Positions 23,273 through 32,074 of a stretch of DNA of 38,619 bases are shown in pieces. Source of the DNA: Candidatus Dadabacteria bacterium (GTDB lineage: Bacteria; Desulfobacterota_D; UBA1144; Nemesobacterales; CSP1-2). The notes under the pieces were generated by a model. That model worked only from the letters and a program-made list of their open reading frames with translations, was not told the origin of the DNA and did not search any database. Location of the stretch: NCBI GenBank assembly GCA_023250035.1, contig JAHFBK010000005.1:1-38619 (forward strand), in the 5' to 3' direction. Made by a program: the position numbers and the translations under genes. How positions within the stretch are numbered: position 1 is the stretch's first letter; every line of letters begins with the position of its first letter.

Positions 23273-25402
23273 ATGTCTGAAGAAAAAAGAAACCGCTTAG
23301 CGAATGAAACTAGTTCGTATTTAAGAAGCGCGAGTCAACAGCCTGTAGACTGGTATCCTTGGTGTGAAGAGGCTTTCCAGAAAGCAAAAGAATTAGGCCG
23401 TCCTGTTCTCCTAGATATTGGTGCTGTATGGTGCCACTGGTGCCATGTTATTGACAGGGAAAGTTATGAAGATGAAGAGATTGCAAAAATAATCAACGCG
23501 AATTTTATCGCAATAAAAGTGGATCGGGATGAAAGACCAGATGTTGATAGAAGATACCAGCAGGCGATAAGCGCTCTTACAGGTCAAGGTGGCTGGCCTC
23601 TTACTGGATTTATGACACCGGAAGGAAAGGTATTTTTTGGGGGCACCTATTTCCCTCCAAGGGATACTCAAAACCTACCTTCTTTTCGTAATGTGCTCAA
23701 TAGGGTTATTGATTATTACAGAAAAAATCAAGGGGCTGTCATTTCCGAGTCAAATAAAATCTACCAAGCGCTTTTGCTAGCAAATCAATTTGAGTCATCC
23801 CCTGGCGAGCTTAACATTCTCTTAGTCGATAGAGCAATTGAAAATATGATGGATTCATTCGACTCGGTAAATGGCGGGTTCGGAGTTGCGCCGAAATTCC
23901 CGCATTCTGGAGCAATAGAACTATTACTTGTTCGTTACCTTGAAACCAAAGACGAAGAGCTCTTACACATTATTGATAAAACACTCACAAAAAGTGCAAA
24001 AGGAGGGATGTATGACCAGATTGGAGGCGGATTCCATCGCTATTCTGTAGATGCTCAATGGATCGTTCCTCACTTTGAGAAGATGTCCTATGACAACTCC
24101 GAACATTTAAAAACCTGTCTTATAGCATATCAGGTTACAGGTAACGATTTTTTCCGTCGCATAGCAGAAGGAATTATAGGTTTTGTGATGGATGTTCTTT
24201 CTGACCAAGAAAATGGAGGGTTTTATGGAAGTCAGGATCCTGATATTGACCTTCACGACGATGGTGATTACTTCACATGGACAAACGAGGAGGTAGAAGA
24301 TGCTCTTAGTTCTGAGGAGGCCAAGGTTATATCTCTTTATTACAATATCTACTCACGAGGCGAGATGAAGCACAATCCTGCGAAGAATCTTCTTTTTATT
24401 GATATGGAATCAGAAGAGATTGCAAGATGGCTTGATATTTCTAATGAGAAAGTGAGAGAGTTAATAGAATCTGGAAAGAGTCGTCTTTTTGAAGCACGAA
24501 AAAGAAGACCTTCTCCATATGTAGATAATATACTTTATACAAATTGGAACGCCATGATGGTTTCAGCTTTTCTTCTAGCTTACAAGGTTCTAGGAGATGA
24601 AGGAGCAAGGGATTTAGCCATAAAGACTCTAGATTTTCTACTTAGAAACTGCTTTGAAGAAGGAATAGGTTTTTATCACACCTATTTTGATGGACAAGCA
24701 AAAGTCGTCGGGTTTCTTGATGATCAAGTAAAAATGGGAATTGCATGTCTAGATGCTTACGAGACCTCAGGAAATGGTTTTTATTTTGAAAAGGCAATTA
24801 ATCTGGCTAATTTGGTCACACAGAAATTCTATGATGAAAGAAACGGGGGATTCTTTGATATAGAAGAGACTGATGATAGAGCAGTCATTTTAAAGAATCG
24901 TTTTAAGCCAATTCAGGATGACCCAATACCGTCACCCAACGCAAGCGCCGCAGCCTTTTTCGACAGATTATACTATCTAACAGACGATTATCGTTATCGA
25001 GAATATTCAGAGAATACACTAATGTATTTTAGTGGAGTAGCTGAGAAGTTAGGTCTTTACGCAGCCACTTACTTTCTTTCTTTACATAATCACGTGAAGC
25101 ATCCACCTCAGGTTGTTATTGTTGGTGAAAGGGATGATCAAAGGGTAGACGAACTTCTAAGAACTGCATGGGCGATTTACACACCGCATAAAATCGTTAT
25201 TCAGATAAACTCATCTAATGGTGAACTAGGGAACCTATCTCGAACTATCCAGGAAATATCAAAATTAAAATCACCTGTTGCTTGCGTCTGTGCTGGTACC
25301 AGATGCGCGGAGCCTATTAATGATCCAAACGTACTCGCTGAGACTATAAGAACTTTTGGAATTAGTTCAATCGAAAAGCCTATCACTACCTTAAATTGTT
25401 GA
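23273..25402 (+). CDS. DUF255 thioredoxin-like / YyaL family protein
   Basis: A 709-residue protein of the YyaL/SPATA20 family. Residues 1-165 are a thioredoxin-fold (DUF255) domain, NRLANETSSYLR...VDWYPWCEEAF, with the CxxC at WCHWCHVIDRESYED (Cys54 and Cys57). The rest is an alpha/alpha toroid of the six-hairpin glycosidase type (GGFGVAPKFPHS, GGGFHRYSVDAQWIVPHFEKM, GYF-type loops) that in other family members is thought to bind a cellobiose-epimerase-like fold. The role of the family is unsettled; redox or sugar-linked functions have been proposed. AAAGGAGA precedes the ATG. It lies 164 bases after the hybrid kinase and is probably a separate unit. Confidence 0.9.
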   Translation: MSEEKRNRLANETSSYLRSASQQPVDWYPWCEEAFQKAKELGRPVLLDIGAVWCHWCHVIDRESYEDEEIAKIINANFIAIKVDRDERPDVDRRYQQAISALTGQGGWPLTGFMTPEGKVFFGGTYFPPRDTQNLPSFRNVLNRVIDYYRKNQGAVISESNKIYQALLLANQFESSPGELNILLVDRAIENMMDSFDSVNGGFGVAPKFPHSGAIELLLVRYLETKDEELLHIIDKTLTKSAKGGMYDQIGGGFHRYSVDAQWIVPHFEKMSYDNSEHLKTCLIAYQVTGNDFFRRIAEGIIGFVMDVLSDQENGGFYGSQDPDIDLHDDGDYFTWTNEEVEDALSSEEAKVISLYYNIYSRGEMKHNPAKNLLFIDMESEEIARWLDISNEKVRELIESGKSRLFEARKRRPSPYVDNILYTNWNAMMVSAFLLAYKVLGDEGARDLAIKTLDFLLRNCFEEGIGFYHTYFDGQAKVVGFLDDQVKMGIACLDAYETSGNGFYFEKAINLANLVTQKFYDERNGGFFDIEETDDRAVILKNRFKPIQDDPIPSPNASAAAFFDRLYYLTDDYRYREYSENTLMYFSGVAEKLGLYAATYFLSLHNHVKHPPQVVIVGERDDQRVDELLRTAWAIYTPHKIVIQINSSNGELGNLSRTIQEISKLKSPVACVCAGTRCAEPINDPNVLAETIRTFGISSIEKPITTLNC

Positions 25403-25447
25403 GGCACAGTAACTTCTCTCTGTTATAATATTTAGAACTATTAGTTT

Positions 25448-25582
25448 ATGGGAAAGGAAGGTCCTGTAATAAATAAAGAAAATGATATTTACGTATGTCC
25501 AAGCTGCCGCAAGCTTCTAATTAGGATTGGTTGTCATGCTATGCGCAAGTACTGTGGATACCAGGAAGAATGTGGAGACTAA
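25448..25582 (+). CDS. Small cysteine-rich (zinc-ribbon-like) protein
   Basis: A 44-residue open frame in a gap otherwise left empty. It encodes VCPSCRK, then RIGCHAMRKYCGYQEECGD, giving five cysteines and a histidine arranged like a small zinc ribbon. A perfect TATAAT sits at 25424-25429, about 18 bases before the ATG. The coding probability comes from the CxxC pair and the long string of ordered Cys/His residues, not from a recognised family. No strong ribosome site is visible. It is 45 bases after the DUF255 stop. Confidence 0.6.
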   Translation: MGKEGPVINKENDIYVCPSCRKLLIRIGCHAMRKYCGYQEECGD

Positions 25583-25681
25583 CTAGTGTTTCGTGACTTC
25601 GTCGTGAGCTCAGTCGAACGATTCGGTTCACAAAAAACGACCCACAATCCGCAATACACGAATCACGAATTAAGTAAGATA

Positions 25682-26020
25682 ATGGACTTTTTCTTTAGGA
25701 TTTATGTGGATAAAGAAGAAATTTATTCGGGTGATCTGACCGAAGTCCCGGAGAGATTCCGAAAAGGTATAAAAGAGGCTCTTAGTGATTGGTCTGATTC
25801 TTTGGGTAAAAGAGGATTAAATGAGTTAGTTTATTCCCTATTTACCTGGTATAACGATAAGGGTGAGTATTGTGAGAAGTGTGACAAATGGGCTGAAGAA
25901 TCAAATTGCCAGTATTGTGGAGGAGAATTAAAAGAGCGGTTTGTGTATGAACGAAATAAAAAGCTGAATTTACTCTTAACCTGTGTCGGTATTATTTCTA
26001 GGGTTGAAGTTTCTAAGTAA
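25682..26020 (+). CDS. Hypothetical zinc-ribbon protein
   Basis: I do not recognise this 112-residue protein. It begins MDFFFRIYVDKEEIYSGDL, has a helical middle (VPERFRKGIKEALSDWSDSL) and then a treble-clef-type cluster YCEKCDKWAEESNCQYCGG with two CxxC pairs, which should bind zinc. The frame extends back to 25586, but that extra stretch is made of intergenic repeat (GTCGTGAGCTCAGTCGAACG, CACGAATCACGAATTA), so I set the start at ATG 25682. It follows the 44-residue Cys-rich protein and both may belong to one unit. Confidence 0.7.
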   Translation: MDFFFRIYVDKEEIYSGDLTEVPERFRKGIKEALSDWSDSLGKRGLNELVYSLFTWYNDKGEYCEKCDKWAEESNCQYCGGELKERFVYERNKKLNLLLTCVGIISRVEVSK

Positions 26021-26037
26021 TTTTTGGTAACTATATT

Positions 26038-26110
26038 GGCCACGAATTAACACGAATGAACACGGATGAAAAGAAAATATTGTAGGGGCGACCGGCCGGT
26101 CGCCCCTACA
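26038..26110. repeat. CACGAATTAACACGAATG repeat plus perfect GTAGGGGCGACC palindrome
   Basis: 26038-26073 is a copy of the GCCACGAATT-ACACGAATGAACACGG tandem-type repeat also seen at 15142-15173. It is followed at 26081-26110 by a perfect 30-base palindrome without a loop (TGTAGGGGCGACCGG and its complement), same family as 4099-4133. Both lie in one 155-base spacer. Confidence 0.9.
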
Positions 26111-26196
26111 GAAGGGAAAGATATAATGGGAGATTGTAAGATTCGAGAAGCGGCGGAAGCCTTATTGTTTCTATAATGTGTTTAGAGAGTCTTGTT

Positions 26197-26481
26197 ATGA
26201 AGCTAGAAGTTAAAGGTCAGATATATCCAAAGGTTTGGGATATAGCAGAAGGTGTGAGAATACTAAGAGAAGAAAGAAAGATTGTGAATATTGGCGGAGG
26301 CACTGTGGGATTTACGGTTTATGAAGTGAAGCTTCCGGATGCCACAAAAAAGGAGGGTAAGTTTTTGATTACACCTCAGGGAATAAGGCTTTATTATTAT
26401 CCAGGTAATCAATACGAAATTGGCTATCTAATTTCGGAGCTCGATGAGGACCGGCTTGTAAAAAGGGTTTTTAAAAAGTAG
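26197..26481 (+). CDS. Hypothetical protein
   Basis: A 94-residue protein I cannot assign. It reads MKLEVKGQIYPKVWDIAEG, then RKIVNIGGGTVGFTVYEV and TPQGIRLYYYPGNQYEIGY, a small beta-rich domain without cysteines, signal peptide or membrane helix. An earlier in-frame ATG at 26176 overlaps a TATAAT at 26172-26177 and shares its A with the stop of a 16-codon frame (ATG 26126, preceded by GAAGGGAAAG); the start is therefore uncertain between 26176 and 26197. The DUF192 gene follows after eight bases, so the two are probably cotranscribed. Confidence 0.65.
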   Translation: MKLEVKGQIYPKVWDIAEGVRILREERKIVNIGGGTVGFTVYEVKLPDATKKEGKFLITPQGIRLYYYPGNQYEIGYLISELDEDRLVKRVFKK

Positions 26482-26489
26482 GAAATCCA

Positions 26490-26915
26490 ATGATAAAGCA
26501 ACTTATTTTGTTCTTAGTTTTAGTTCTAGCTGAAACTGGTTTGGATTCTTATTTGATAACGCTACCTAACGATGTAAAGATAGAAGCTGAGGTAGCGAAG
26601 GACAAGCAGAAAGGACTTCAAGGAAGAAAAGCTCTCTGTTCTAACTGTGGAATGATTTTTATATATGATAGGGAAGCATTTCCTAGTTTCTGGATGAAAG
26701 ATACATTAATTGAACTAGCTATACTATGGATTGATAGTGATGGAATAATTGTCCATATTGTGAACGCTAAACCCTGTGTTGGAAAACAAAATCCCTATTC
26801 TGAATGCAAGGTTTATACACCACTTCGTCCTGCGATATATGTGCTTGAAGTGAACCCTAAGGATGCAACCGGGGTCGAATTAGGAACGAAGATAAAAATT
26901 GAGCCCCCTCTTTAA
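26490..26915 (+). CDS. DUF192 family exported protein
   Basis: A 141-residue protein with a short hydrophobic N-terminus (IKQLILFLVLVLAETGLDS, signal peptide or anchor) and a DUF192 domain. Family landmarks are KGLQGRKAL, the GMIFIYDR strand, FPSFWMKDTLIELAILWID and the closing VLEVNPKDATGVELGTKIK. It also has a CxxC pair in LCSNCGM and a second Cys near PCVGKQNPYSEC, so it may have a disulfide outside the cytoplasm. Function of the family is unknown. Confidence 0.85.
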   Translation: MIKQLILFLVLVLAETGLDSYLITLPNDVKIEAEVAKDKQKGLQGRKALCSNCGMIFIYDREAFPSFWMKDTLIELAILWIDSDGIIVHIVNAKPCVGKQNPYSECKVYTPLRPAIYVLEVNPKDATGVELGTKIKIEPPL

Positions 26916-27070
26916 AAATCATCTTTGGTTTAATTTGTAAAAATTCTAAACAAGTATTATGATAATTTAAATAGCATTCGATATTATCAGATTCTACTTA
27001 GCAACTTATTCTTTTGAAATTTGATTTAGAAAGGGTAGGGGTTAGTATAAAACTTTGATTAAGGATTAAC

Positions 27071-28702
27071 ATGAAGGCTTCTGAACTGCTCGTGAAATGT
27101 CTTGAAAATGAGGGTGTTAAATATATATTTGGGCTCCCCGGGGAAGAGAATATCGATATCATGGATGCCCTTCTTGATTCAGAAATACGGTTTATATTAA
27201 CACGCCATGAACAGGGCGCGGCTTTCATGGCTGATGTATATGGAAGGCTGAGTGGGAAAGCGGGTGTTTGTCTTTCAACACTCGGGCCCGGTGCTACAAA
27301 CCTTATGACGGGTGTAGCGGATGCTAATATGGATAGAGCCCCTGCTGTTGCAATTACAGGGCAGGCTTCGCTTGATAAAATGCATAAGGAATCTCATCAA
27401 TACATTGATATTGTAGGAATATTTCATCCTATAACTAAGTGGAACACTCAGATCAAAAAACCAGAGGTCATCCCGGAAGCCATAAGAAAAGCGTTCAAAG
27501 TTGCCGAGACGGAAAAGCCTGGAGCCACCCATATTGATTTTCCAGAGGATGTGGCAGGTAAGGACGTTAATGAAAAACCTCTTTTTGTACAGTTTCCTTT
27601 CAGACCGGAGCCTCTTGCCGGACAAGTTGAAAGGGCAGCAAAGATAATCTCCGAAGCAAGGTACCCAATAATTTTAGCTGGAAACGGAGTGATAAGGGAA
27701 AGAGCTTCAGATGCCCTTCGTTTTTTTGCCGAGAAGTTAAACATTCCTGTAGCCCATACATTTATGGGAAAGGGGGCACTTTCCGATTACCACGAGCTTT
27801 CGCTTTTTACAGTAGGTCTTCAAGCGGGTGATTATATCGCGTCTGGATTGGCTAGAGCGGATGTTGTAATTACGATAGGTTATGACCTTGTTGAATACTC
27901 CCCAGAGAAGTGGAATCCAAATCGAGACAAAAAAATCGTTCACATTGATATGTCTCCTGCTGAAGTTGATGCTCACTATATAGTAAGTGTTGGAGTGACA
28001 GGGGATATATCTATATCGCTTAGAGAGATTGCCGATAGAGCAACACCGAATGACGCGAATTACTCAAAGGCTCTTAGGGAAGACATACTAAGAGAGTCTC
28101 AGGTTTATAAAGACGACAAGTCTTTTCCTCCAAAGCCACAAAAGATTCTTGCCGATCTAAGAGATATAATGGGGGAGGACGACATAGTTATCTCCGATGT
28201 CGGGGCCCATAAGCTCTGGGTTGCTAGGGTATATCCATGTTATAAACCAAATACGTGTATCATTTCAAATGGGTTTGCATCAATGGGCATTGGGGTTCCT
28301 GGTGCAATTGCAGCAAAGCTACTTTGTCCTGAGAGAAAAGTGGTAACCGTAACTGGAGATGGCGGGTTTCTAATGAATTCCCAGGAGCTTGAAACAGCCG
28401 TAAGAGAAGGAGTGCCGTTTGTGAGTTTGATTTTTCACGACAAAAGCTACAGTCTCATAGAGATTAAACAACAAATTACTTTTGGAAGAAAATCTCATGT
28501 GAATTTCGGGAACCCTGATTTCGTTAAATTTGCGGAAAGCTTTGGTGCCATTGGGTTTAGGATTGAAGCTGCAGGTGAGCTTAAGCCTGTATTGGAAGAG
28601 GCTTTCTCCAAAGACAAACCTGTTATTATAGATTGTCCGGCTGACTATAGAGAGAACCTCAAGATAGTGGAGAAATTCGGTGGGTTATTAATATTTGCAT
28701 GA
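27071..28702 (+). CDS. Acetolactate synthase-like thiamine diphosphate enzyme, large subunit type
   Basis: A 543-residue ThDP enzyme most like acetolactate synthase (IlvB/AlsS). The N-terminal domain starts MKASELLVKCLENEGVKYIFGLPG, and the catalytic Glu47 is in TRHEQGAAF. The central domain is a degenerate FAD/NAD-type Rossmann fold, and the C-terminal domain has the ThDP-Mg motif GDGGFLMN (429-436). The HDKSYSLIEIKQ block resembles catabolic AlsS rather than anabolic IlvB. No regulatory small subunit (IlvN) follows, which also fits a catabolic or stand-alone enzyme; pyruvate oxidase or another decarboxylase remains possible. A TATAAA lies at 27046-27051 and AAGG precedes the ATG. Confidence 0.88.
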   Translation: MKASELLVKCLENEGVKYIFGLPGEENIDIMDALLDSEIRFILTRHEQGAAFMADVYGRLSGKAGVCLSTLGPGATNLMTGVADANMDRAPAVAITGQASLDKMHKESHQYIDIVGIFHPITKWNTQIKKPEVIPEAIRKAFKVAETEKPGATHIDFPEDVAGKDVNEKPLFVQFPFRPEPLAGQVERAAKIISEARYPIILAGNGVIRERASDALRFFAEKLNIPVAHTFMGKGALSDYHELSLFTVGLQAGDYIASGLARADVVITIGYDLVEYSPEKWNPNRDKKIVHIDMSPAEVDAHYIVSVGVTGDISISLREIADRATPNDANYSKALREDILRESQVYKDDKSFPPKPQKILADLRDIMGEDDIVISDVGAHKLWVARVYPCYKPNTCIISNGFASMGIGVPGAIAAKLLCPERKVVTVTGDGGFLMNSQELETAVREGVPFVSLIFHDKSYSLIEIKQQITFGRKSHVNFGNPDFVKFAESFGAIGFRIEAAGELKPVLEEAFSKDKPVIIDCPADYRENLKIVEKFGGLLIFA

Positions 28703-28776
28703 GTGAAGGAAAGAATCATTTCTAATTTGCGTAAGATTTTTCTAAAGATTTAAATAATCTTAATATAATGTTAATT

Positions 28777-28800
28777 AAAACCAAAATGCGTGGGGGTTTT
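28777..28800. terminator. Possible bidirectional terminator
   Basis: AAAACC (28777-28782) pairs with GGTTTT (28795-28800), flanked by a T-rich tract on both strands, between the convergent ends of the acetolactate synthase-like and LapA-like genes. The stem is short, so confidence is low. Confidence 0.35.
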
Positions 28801-28802
28801 TA

Positions 28803-28997
28803 CTATATCTTTCGCCAAACAATCCCGATAAGCACAGATATAACACCGACAACATAGAAAATAAGATACATAATGAATGCAGATGTAGAAAAGTTCCAAA
28901 AAAGAAACTTTACCTCTACGGCTTTGGCGTTTTGTGCTAGCACAATTACAACTAATAGAATAATTATTAGAGTAATGATATTCTTGGGGTTTTTCAT
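28803..28997 (-). CDS. LapA/DUF1049-like small membrane protein
   Basis: A 64-residue protein with two TM helices: residues 7-24 (IITLIIILLVVIVLAQN) and about 42-61 (YLIFYVVGVISVLIGIVW). Between them is AVEVKFLFWNFSTS, matching the QN..V.v.fl.w..... pattern of LapA (YciS), an inner-membrane protein that with LapB controls LpxC and lipopolysaccharide assembly. No lapB lies in the window. GGGAGGA (29001-29007) precedes the ATG. Confidence 0.8.
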   Translation of the reverse strand: MKNPKNIITLIIILLVVIVLAQNAKAVEVKFLFWNFSTSAFIMYLIFYVVGVISVLIGIVWRKI

Positions 28998-29094
28998 ACT
29001 TCCTCCCTTAGTGATGTATCAAAATTGTAGTCTAATTATATGGATTTAAAAGGGAATTTCTACATTTCAAATATCTTAAAAGGGGAAATAGTAG

Positions 29095-29718
29095 CTAAAG
29101 TGCAATCTTAATTGCCATCTGTCTTATATGTCTTTCAACCTCGGCAAGGTAATCTAGAATAGCAAGATAAACAGAAGAAGCCTTTGACAAGCATGTGCCT
29201 TCAATCAAACGCTCTTGGTGCGCAAGAGAATATTCGCTAATCATATCCTGAAATTTTTCTCCTTCCTCTTTGACGTATCTTATTAGTACTTTATTTTTCG
29301 TTTTTAGGGCATCACGTAGGCATTCAAGAAGTTCGATAGCCTTATCAAAAAGCGAATTTGTTTCTTTTATCGCTCTTTCACTAAAAAGTGTCCCTTCGTA
29401 TGCCATCGTTCTTATGCATCTTATAAGAAGTTCAATGTTATCTCCGATTCTCTCGAGGTGTGCGGGAAGAAAACCAAGTGCTTCTACGTCTTTAATAGGT
29501 TCTTCTGTTCTCGAAAACTTGGAAATAATTGAATGTGTCAGTTCCTTTTCTCTTTGGTGGATTTCCCGACCTATCTTTTCTGCATAATTTAGACTTTCTT
29601 TATCCTGTCTTCTAAAACCATCTCGTGTTGCGGAAAGCATTTCCCTGGTTGAATCGCACATGCTTATTATTTCTCCTTCTAAACCTTTTGGATCTTCAAT
29701 TGCGGCTTGTCTAGCCAT
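29095..29718 (-). CDS. PhoU-like domain protein
   Basis: A 207-residue all-alpha protein with two three-helix bundles of the PhoU type. Family acidic motifs are HLERIGDNIELL (ExxxDN) in the first repeat and YLAEVERHIRQMA in the second. PhoU proteins bind metals at these acidic sites and restrain phosphate uptake; the stand-alone kind is often next to a Na/Pi symporter, but none is in this window. It has AAGGAAA just before the ATG. Its partner is unknown. Confidence 0.82.
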   Translation of the reverse strand: MARQAAIEDPKGLEGEIISMCDSTREMLSATRDGFRRQDKESLNYAEKIGREIHQREKELTHSIISKFSRTEEPIKDVEALGFLPAHLERIGDNIELLIRCIRTMAYEGTLFSERAIKETNSLFDKAIELLECLRDALKTKNKVLIRYVKEEGEKFQDMISEYSLAHQERLIEGTCLSKASSVYLAILDYLAEVERHIRQMAIKIAL

Positions 29719-29889
29719 CGTATTTTCCTTTATGAAATAATTAATAACTATGTACTCTAACTAAAATTATAGCATTCAAACGGTGATCTTGTAAATTTTG
29801 AATTTTTATTTGTGATTTTTGCGGATTCGGATGAAATGTCTAATTTTCGATCAGGTTTTTCTAACGATCATTTCCAGAAATCATTAAGG

Positions 29890-30702
29890 TTAATAAATCC
29901 AAATTGCCCCGTAGCCCACAACGTGATTGTAATCTCCACTTATATCACCTGATGTAGCGTGTTTTAGAAGCTCGGCTTTCTTTGCTCCAAGCTCAAGACA
30001 TAAAATGAGCATAACGGCTGTTGGGATTACACCACACATTGAAATATCATACCTTGATGTAACATCAAGAAGCCCTTTAGGGTCGAGTGAAAGCACCTTT
30101 CCTATTGCCATCATATCTTTTTTCTCGGTTACTTTTTGATCCTCATAGTGGTTTAAATCTGAGCTTGCTATTATTAGGACCTCTTCTCCCAATTCCCTGA
30201 TTGAATCACTAATCGCTCTCCCTAGGATTTCACATTCATTAAATGTAAGATGCATGAGCGTAATTGGAACTATCTGAAAATCGCTCTTTAGATGCTGAAT
30301 GAAAGGCAGTTGAACTTCGAGCGAGTGTTCAAAAAGATGAGCATCCGTTTCTCTTACTATTGATTTATACCTTGATTGAATAAGGGTACAAAGCTCTGAA
30401 TCAACCTTTACATTACCTAGGGGCGTTTCCCAGTATCCATCTGGAAATATAGAGAATCTTGCTCCGTATCCTGTGTGGTTGGGAGAGAGAATTACGATTT
30501 TTTGAGGTATCTGTATTCTTGAATAAAGTTCGCCCGCCACATGACCTGAGTAGATATACCCTGCATGTGGAGAGATTCCTCCAAGGATCTTTCTCTTTTC
30601 AACATCGGGGAGTGGTTTTACTAATAGACTTAGCTCCTTAATTAATTCCTCAGCATTTCCCTCATAAAATTTGCCTGCTACTGCTGGTTTTCTTGTTACC
30701 AT
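29890..30702 (-). CDS. amrB: AmmeMemoRadiSam system protein B (Memo family)
   Basis: A 270-residue Memo-family protein. Blocks are RKPAVAGKFYEGN at the N-terminus, GGISPHAGYIYSG, ILSPNHTGYG, DAHLFEHSLEVQLPF, SSDLNHYED and CGVIPTAVMLI. The conserved His, Asp and Cys form a dioxygenase-like site. It is often linked to AmrA and a radical-SAM AmrS; here they are not in the window, so the symbol is by family only. An in-frame TTG at 30735 is an alternative, but I choose the ATG at 30702, where homologues begin. Confidence 0.85.
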   Translation of the reverse strand: MVTRKPAVAGKFYEGNAEELIKELSLLVKPLPDVEKRKILGGISPHAGYIYSGHVAGELYSRIQIPQKIVILSPNHTGYGARFSIFPDGYWETPLGNVKVDSELCTLIQSRYKSIVRETDAHLFEHSLEVQLPFIQHLKSDFQIVPITLMHLTFNECEILGRAISDSIRELGEEVLIIASSDLNHYEDQKVTEKKDMMAIGKVLSLDPKGLLDVTSRYDISMCGVIPTAVMLILCLELGAKKAELLKHATSGDISGDYNHVVGYGAIWIY

Positions 30703-30754
30703 TTTGCTTGCCCCGTAGTTAACTACTTCCACCAAATAATTTTAACATAATCTT

Positions 30755-30783
30755 TTGACTCTTATTTATAACGTATGTATTTT
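30755..30783 (+). promoter_or_regulatory. Possible promoter for the CDF gene, leaderless
   Basis: TTGACT (30755-30760), 17 bases, TATTTT (30778-30783); the CDF ATG is at 30792. The -10 match is only fair. If right, the mRNA would start at or next to the ATG. Confidence 0.35.
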
Positions 30784-30791
30784 TAAATAAA

Positions 30792-31718
30792 ATGGGTTTG
30801 AACGATCAAGACAATCTTTCATCAAAAATGGAATTGAAAGAGAAGAATGCTCTTATAGTTGTACTTTGTCTGACTGTTAGTTTCATGCTAGTAGAAGGTG
30901 CGGCTGGGTTTTTGACAGGAAGCCTTGCTTTACTTTCCGATGCAGCACATATGTTGATAGATGTTGTTTCTATTACACTCGCCCTTTTCGCGCTATGGTT
31001 TTCACTTAAGCCACCTACTTCTCAAAAAACCTTTGGATTTTATAGAGCTGAGATACTAGCTGCTTTCTTAAATAGTCTTCTTCTCTTTGGCATCTCATTC
31101 GTGATAATTGTTGAGGCATATGACAGATTGAGAATTCCAACCGAAGTAAAAAGCCTTGAGATGACGGTGGTTGCTTTTTTTGGTCTCCTCATAAATCTTT
31201 TTAGCGCATATCTTCTTTCAAGAATTAAAAGCATTAGCTTAAATATTAGGGGGGCCATTTATCATGTCATTAGTGATGCGCTTGGTTCCTTTGGCGCGCT
31301 TGTTGCAGGTTTAGTAATGCTAAAAACCAAATGGTATTATGCCGATCCGATAATAAGTATCTTGATTTCGGTTTTGATACTTAGAGGCGCTTGGAAAATA
31401 TTTACTGAATCTGTTCATGTTCTTCTTGAAGGAACTCCAAAGGGAATAGACCTCGAATCTCTTGAATTGGCTATCCGATCTCATAAAGGTGTACTCGGTG
31501 TGCATGATCTTCATGCCTGGACTCTGACCCAAGGGTTTGAAGCACTAAGTGCGCATCTTGTGATTGAAGATATTAACTTGAGTGAGAAAATTATTGATGA
31601 AATTAAAAGGGATCTACACGACGAATTCGCAATCCACCATGTAACACTGCAAATAGAAACTACAAAATGTAATCCTTTAAGTGTGGGTTGTTACGAAACG
31701 AGAACACCATCTGTGTAA
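30792..31718 (+). CDS. Cation diffusion facilitator, CzcD/ZitB-like zinc exporter
   Basis: A 308-residue inner-membrane antiporter with six TM helices and a C-terminal cytosolic metal-binding fold. The TM2 metal site is LLSDAAHMLID (Asp50, His53, Asp57) and TM5 has YHVISDALGS (His158, Asp162). The HxxxD pair in both helices points to zinc (and cadmium) transport. The C-terminal domain carries HDLHAWTLTQG and HHVTLQIE, as in CzcD. It is divergent from the Memo gene with 89 bases between them. Confidence 0.9.
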   Translation: MGLNDQDNLSSKMELKEKNALIVVLCLTVSFMLVEGAAGFLTGSLALLSDAAHMLIDVVSITLALFALWFSLKPPTSQKTFGFYRAEILAAFLNSLLLFGISFVIIVEAYDRLRIPTEVKSLEMTVVAFFGLLINLFSAYLLSRIKSISLNIRGAIYHVISDALGSFGALVAGLVMLKTKWYYADPIISILISVLILRGAWKIFTESVHVLLEGTPKGIDLESLELAIRSHKGVLGVHDLHAWTLTQGFEALSAHLVIEDINLSEKIIDEIKRDLHDEFAIHHVTLQIETTKCNPLSVGCYETRTPSV

Positions 31719-32074
31719 GGTTGGGTATTCCTTTATAAGACGGTTTATAGTTAATTACATATCTAACTTCTCTTGATCGTAATCCTTAAATTATCTTTTT
31801 TCCCTGTTGCTGCGAGCTGAGACGAAGCAACCCATTCTTTATATATGAGATTGCTTTGGGACTCTGCCCCTCGCAATGATATTCCCGTATTGTCATTGCG
31901 AACACGTTCGCCATGCTCAGTGTAAACTCCGTGAAGCAATCTCTGCTTTTAGATTGTTTTTTCGCTCCTCTCTTCAAGTGACGGACTAGGATTTTTAGCC
32001 TCGCACTACTCAGCGCTTCACTTCGCTCTAGCGATAATAAAGTAGTTACGTTTGTTTTTGGGTAAATATATAAT
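31719..32074. repeat. Non-coding spacer with GTCATTGCGAAC / GAAGCAATCTC repeats
   Basis: No gene is seen in this 356-base gap, though a spurious frame of 108 codons crosses it. Two units are present: 31806-31882 (GCTGCGAGCTGAGACGAAGC ... CCCCTCGCAATGA) and 31891-31943 (TGTCATTGCGAACACG ... GTGAAGCAATCTC). Both are of the same family as 5885-5996, and the second holds the TCAGTGTAAACTCCGT tract also seen at 37630-37650. Confidence 0.8.

Noticed and set aside
25586-25681. Upstream extension of the 112-residue zinc-ribbon gene
   Set aside because: The extra 32 codons are intergenic repeat sequence.
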